64,000 nt of DNA from Kitasatospora terrestris (GTDB lineage Bacteria > Actinomycetota > Actinomycetes > Streptomycetales > Streptomycetaceae): the NCBI RefSeq assembly GCF_039542905.1, contig NZ_BAABIS010000001.1, positions 7,192,001 through 7,256,000 on the forward strand. The letters run 5' to 3'. A program made the position numbers and the translations under genes. The stretch's first letter is position 1. Every line of letters begins with the position of its first letter. This document shows positions 61,458 through 64,000 of the stretch, piece after piece. The notes under the pieces were generated by a model, which saw nothing but the letters and a program-made list of their open reading frames with translations, did not search any database and was not told where the DNA came from.

Positions 61458-61496
61458 TGAAGAATTCTTCACATTCAGAGATGCTTTATCTGTGAA
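61458..61496. promoter_or_regulatory. AT-rich operator region before arsR: TGAAGAATTCTTCA and TTCACA/TGTGAA
   Basis: TGAAGAATTCTTCA (61458-61471) is a perfect 14-bp palindrome. TTCACA (61468-61473) and TGTGAA (61491-61496) form a second, wider inverted repeat. Such AT-rich repeats are typical binding sites of ArsR/SmtB proteins, here about 50-90 bp ahead of the arsR start. Confidence 0.6.
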
Positions 61497-61544
61497 TCCG
61501 GTGGTCCGGGTCACTCGGTGGACGAAGAGGAGGAGGGCTGAGCG

Positions 61545-61892
61545 ATGGCGGTCCCGCTCTACCAGGCCAAGGCGGAGTTCTTCCGCACGCTCGGTCACCC
61601 GGTCCGGATCCGGGTCCTGGAGCTGCTCCAGGACGGGCCGTGCCCGGTGCGCGAGCTGCTGGCCGCCATCGAGGTCGAGCCCTCGAACCTCTCCCAGCAG
61701 CTGGGCGTGCTGCGCCGGGCGCAGCTGGTGACGGCGACCCGGGAGGGCAACACCGTCGTGTACGCGCTGAGCACGCCGGACGTGGTCGACCTGCTGCGCG
61801 CCGCCCGCCGGATCCTCACCGAGATGATCACCGATCAGGAGGCGCTGCTCGCCGAGCTGCGCGAGCCCGACCACCAGGTGCACCGGGCATGA
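61545..61892 (+). CDS. ArsR/SmtB-family regulator
   Basis: The 115-residue winged-helix protein (FFRTLGHPVRIRVLELLQDGPCPVRELLAAIEVEPSNLSQQLGVLRRAQLVTATREGNTVVYAL) has the ArsR fold with recognition helix SNLSQQLGVL. It lacks the ELCVCDL metal motif. The only cysteine is in DGPCPV, so classic arsenic or metal sensing is unlikely. GAGGAGG lies upstream. Its stop overlaps the start of the SulP gene (ATGA), which makes it the probable regulator of that transporter. Confidence 0.9.
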   Translation: MAVPLYQAKAEFFRTLGHPVRIRVLELLQDGPCPVRELLAAIEVEPSNLSQQLGVLRRAQLVTATREGNTVVYALSTPDVVDLLRAARRILTEMITDQEALLAELREPDHQVHRA

Positions 61893-63616
61893 GCGGGACT
61901 TCCGCGGACCTCACGGCCGCCCCCGTCCTCGCGGTTCTCGTCCGGCGCACGGGAAGACGGCTGCGGGCGGTGCTGCCGACCCGGGACGTCCTGGCGACGA
62001 TGGGCCGCTCCCCGCGCAAGGACCTGCTGGCCGGGCTGACGGTGGCGATCGTCGCGCTGCCGCTGGCCCTCGGCTTCGGCGTGGCCTCCGGAGCGGGTGC
62101 CCAGGCCGGATTGGCGACCGCGGTGGTGGCGGGCGCGCTGGCGGCGTTCTTCGGCGGCTCCAACCTCCAAGTGAGCGGTCCGACCGGTGCGATGACCGTC
62201 GTCCTGGTCCCGATCGTCCACCAGTACGGCAGTGCGGGCGTTCTGACGGTCGGACTGCTCGCGGGCGTCCTGTTGGTCGCCGCCGCGCTCGGCGGGGCCG
62301 GCCGGTTCATGGCCTACGTGCCGGCACCGGTGGTGGAAGGATTCACCCTCGGCATCGCCGGAGTGATCGGCCTCCAGCAGGTGCCCGCCGCGCTCGGAGT
62401 GCGGCCCTCCGGGGCGGAGAACGTCGTGATCGGCGCCTGGGACGCCGTCGTCGCCTTCGCCGCCGGACCGCACCTGGCGAGTGCCGCACTCGCGGCCGGC
62501 GTGGCGGCGGTGATGCTGATCGGCGCCCGGCTGCGCCCGGGCATCCCGTTCTCGTTGCCGGCGGTCGCCGCGGCCACCGTCGTCGCCGGTTCGGCCGGGT
62601 TGGACGTGGCCACGATCGGGCACCTGCCCGCAGGGTTGCCCGCGCCCTCGCTGGCCTTCCTGCACGTCGGTGAGATCCCGCACCTGGCGAGTGCCGCGCT
62701 GGCGGTGGCGGCCCTGGCGGCGCTCGAGTCGTTGATGTCGGCCACGGCCGCGGATGCGATGAGCGTCTCGGAGCGGCACGACAGCGACCGCGAACTGTTC
62801 GGCCAGGGCATCGCGAACCTCCTCGCCCCGTTGTTCGGCGGCGTCGCCGCGACCGGCGCCATCGCCCGCACCGCCGTCAACGTCCGCTCGGGAGCCGCCT
62901 CCCGGCTCGCCGCACTCGTCCACGCCGCCGCGCTGGCCCTGGTCGTGTTCGCCGCGGCCCCGCTCGTCTCCGGCATCCCGCTCGCCGCGCTCGCCGGTGT
63001 GCTGATCGCCACCGCGGTGCGCATGGTCGAGGTCGCCTCGCTGCGGGCCCTGGCCCGCAGCGGCCGCGGCGAGGCCGCGATCCTGGTCCTGACCGCCGGA
63101 GCGACGCTCGCCTTCGACCTGGTCACCGCCGTCATCGTCGGCCTCCTGGTCGCCGGCGCGCTGGCCCTGCGTCAGGTGGCCCGCTCCGCCGCACTGACCA
63201 GGGTGCCGCTGCACGAGGGGCTCCCACCGGCCGACCACCACGCCGAGGAGCAGGCGCTGCTCGCCGAGCACATCGTCGCCTACCGGATCGACGGTCCCGT
63301 CTTCTTCGCCGGGGCCCACCGCTTCCTGCTGGAACTCGCCGAGACCACCGACGTCAAGGCCGTCATCCTGCGCCTGTCCCGAGTCAGCGCGATCGACGCC
63401 ACCGGAGCCCTGGTCCTCGGCGACGCCATCACCAAACTGGAACGGCGGGGCATCCTCGTCCTGGTCTCCGGCGTGCAGGAGGGCCACCTCAAGACGCTGG
63501 ACGCCCTCGGTGTCCTCGACGCCCTCCACGCCGGGCACCGCGTGTTCGCCGCCACCCCCGATGCGATCTCCTGTGCCAGACGCCACCTGCACGGCCATCC
63601 CGCGGCAGGTGCCTGA
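61889..63616 (+). CDS. SulP-family anion transporter with STAS domain
   Basis: This is a 575-residue membrane transporter. Residues about 35-440 give 12-14 hydrophobic segments with DLLAGLTVAIVALPLALGFGVASG (SLC26/SulP motif), NLQVSGPTGAMTVVLVP and the conserved LFGGVAATGAIARTAVNVRSGA. Residues about 465-570 are a cytoplasmic STAS domain (VILRLSRVSAIDATGALVLGDAITKLERRGILVLVSG). The substrate may be sulfate, bicarbonate or a dicarboxylate. Translation is coupled to the ArsR gene by a four-base overlap. Confidence 0.9.
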   Translation: MSGTSADLTAAPVLAVLVRRTGRRLRAVLPTRDVLATMGRSPRKDLLAGLTVAIVALPLALGFGVASGAGAQAGLATAVVAGALAAFFGGSNLQVSGPTGAMTVVLVPIVHQYGSAGVLTVGLLAGVLLVAAALGGAGRFMAYVPAPVVEGFTLGIAGVIGLQQVPAALGVRPSGAENVVIGAWDAVVAFAAGPHLASAALAAGVAAVMLIGARLRPGIPFSLPAVAAATVVAGSAGLDVATIGHLPAGLPAPSLAFLHVGEIPHLASAALAVAALAALESLMSATAADAMSVSERHDSDRELFGQGIANLLAPLFGGVAATGAIARTAVNVRSGAASRLAALVHAAALALVVFAAAPLVSGIPLAALAGVLIATAVRMVEVASLRALARSGRGEAAILVLTAGATLAFDLVTAVIVGLLVAGALALRQVARSAALTRVPLHEGLPPADHHAEEQALLAEHIVAYRIDGPVFFAGAHRFLLELAETTDVKAVILRLSRVSAIDATGALVLGDAITKLERRGILVLVSGVQEGHLKTLDALGVLDALHAGHRVFAATPDAISCARRHLHGHPAAGA

Positions 63617-63617
63617 C

Positions 63618-63965
63618 GTGCGGCGTCCGGAACCGCCGCAGGGGCGGACCTACCGGGTGGAGCTCGCCAACACCGCGGCATCGATCCCGTGGGCGGCCCG
63701 CACCGCCAGAACGGCCTTCATCGCCTGGGGCGTGCCCCCGGGCAGGAGCGTGCTCGACGCCGTCCAGCTGATCGTCACCGAGCTGGTCACCAACACGGTC
63801 CGCCACACCCGCTGCCGGGATGTCACCCTGACATTCACCGGCGGCGGGCTCGCGGTGGTCGCGGAGATCACCGGAGGCTTCGACGGCCACCTGACCGTCA
63901 CCGCGGACCGGCTCGCGGCAGCGGGGAAACCCATCCAGATCCTGGTCGCCAGACCCGCCTCCTGA
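63618..63965 (+). CDS. HATPase-like (RsbW-type) protein with degenerate ATP-binding end
   Basis: The 115 residues keep the N-terminal half of an anti-sigma type GHKL kinase (ARTARTAFIAWGVPPGRSVLDAVQLIVTELVTNTVRHT, with the N-box), but the G1 and G2 boxes that close over ATP are missing. After AVVAEITGG the sequence continues as GHLTVTADRLAAAGKPIQILVARPAS. It may be a non-catalytic binder or a decayed copy. The start is uncertain: GTG 63618 or 63609, the latter overlapping the SulP end. Confidence 0.65.
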   Translation: MRRPEPPQGRTYRVELANTAASIPWAARTARTAFIAWGVPPGRSVLDAVQLIVTELVTNTVRHTRCRDVTLTFTGGGLAVVAEITGGFDGHLTVTADRLAAAGKPIQILVARPAS

Positions 63966-64000
63966 GCGGTAGGCGCATTCCCCGCGCCGGCACCCTCATC

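Overview
The window is high-GC DNA (roughly 70 %) with short intergenic gaps, strong GGAGG-type ribosome sites, many GTG starts and ATGA/GTGA gene overlaps. The gene families present (CebEFG/CebR, SigE-family ECF factor, PAS-GAF-SpoIIE phosphatase, ROK and LacI regulators, tandem GH6 cellulases, Tat/Sec secreted CBM enzymes) point to a filamentous soil actinomycete of the Streptomycetaceae. The genus cannot be fixed from the sequence alone. I see no rRNA, tRNA, IS element, phage gene or CRISPR array.

The dominant theme is plant cell-wall breakdown. From left to right: the end of an arabinose/pentose operon (araA, galM, tal); a secreted GH11 xylanase; the cellobiose/cellotriose uptake operon cebEFG with an intracellular GH1 beta-glucosidase and its repressor CebR; and two tandem secreted GH6 cellulases (2-13.9 kb). 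Next comes a housekeeping or accessory stretch (13.9-25.9 kb) with a universal-stress protein and permease pair, a secreted EEP-fold hydrolase with a jacalin-like lectin domain, an L-asparagine catabolic operon (GntR, permease, asparaginase, aspartase), an AraC regulator divergent from a Gfo/Idh oxidoreductase, and a ROK regulator. The wall theme then resumes: a lectin-linked GH74 xyloglucanase, an ECF sigma factor with a membrane partner and a bacterial expansin (26-32 kb), then a xylan/xyloglucan-oligosaccharide block (GH43, GH3, CE7 esterase, GH1, GH31 alpha-xylosidase; 32-42 kb) that contains a deleted sugar-binding-protein pseudogene. After that comes an arabinan/galactan block (GH27-CBM13, GH54-CBM42, an orphan CBM42 fragment, GH43-CBM42; 42-47.5 kb).

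The right end (47.8-64 kb) is mixed: an SDR with its own TetR repressor, a secreted M4 metallopeptidase, a large LuxR-type ATPase regulator, a PAS-GAF-PP2C signalling phosphatase, several small unknowns, an ArsR-SulP transporter pair and two short or incomplete HATPase proteins. The most unusual gene is at 55187-55804: a secreted protein that appears to join a CBM20 starch-binding domain to a tendamistat-type alpha-amylase inhibitor domain.

Regulation can be read from the DNA as several distinct palindromic operators: TGGGAGCGCTCCCA (CebR box) before cebE; TGGAAGCGCTTCCA twice between cebR and the GH6 genes; CGTCGAAGCGCTTCGACG between the GH43 and GH3 genes; TGTTAGCGCTAACA-type sites between the arabinan genes; TCGAAACTTTCGA before the xylanase; and CGGAT-N5-ATCCG three times around the SDR/tetR pair. 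The polysaccharide genes therefore look like several separately switched modules: cellulose, xylan, xyloglucan or xylan oligosaccharides, and arabinan.
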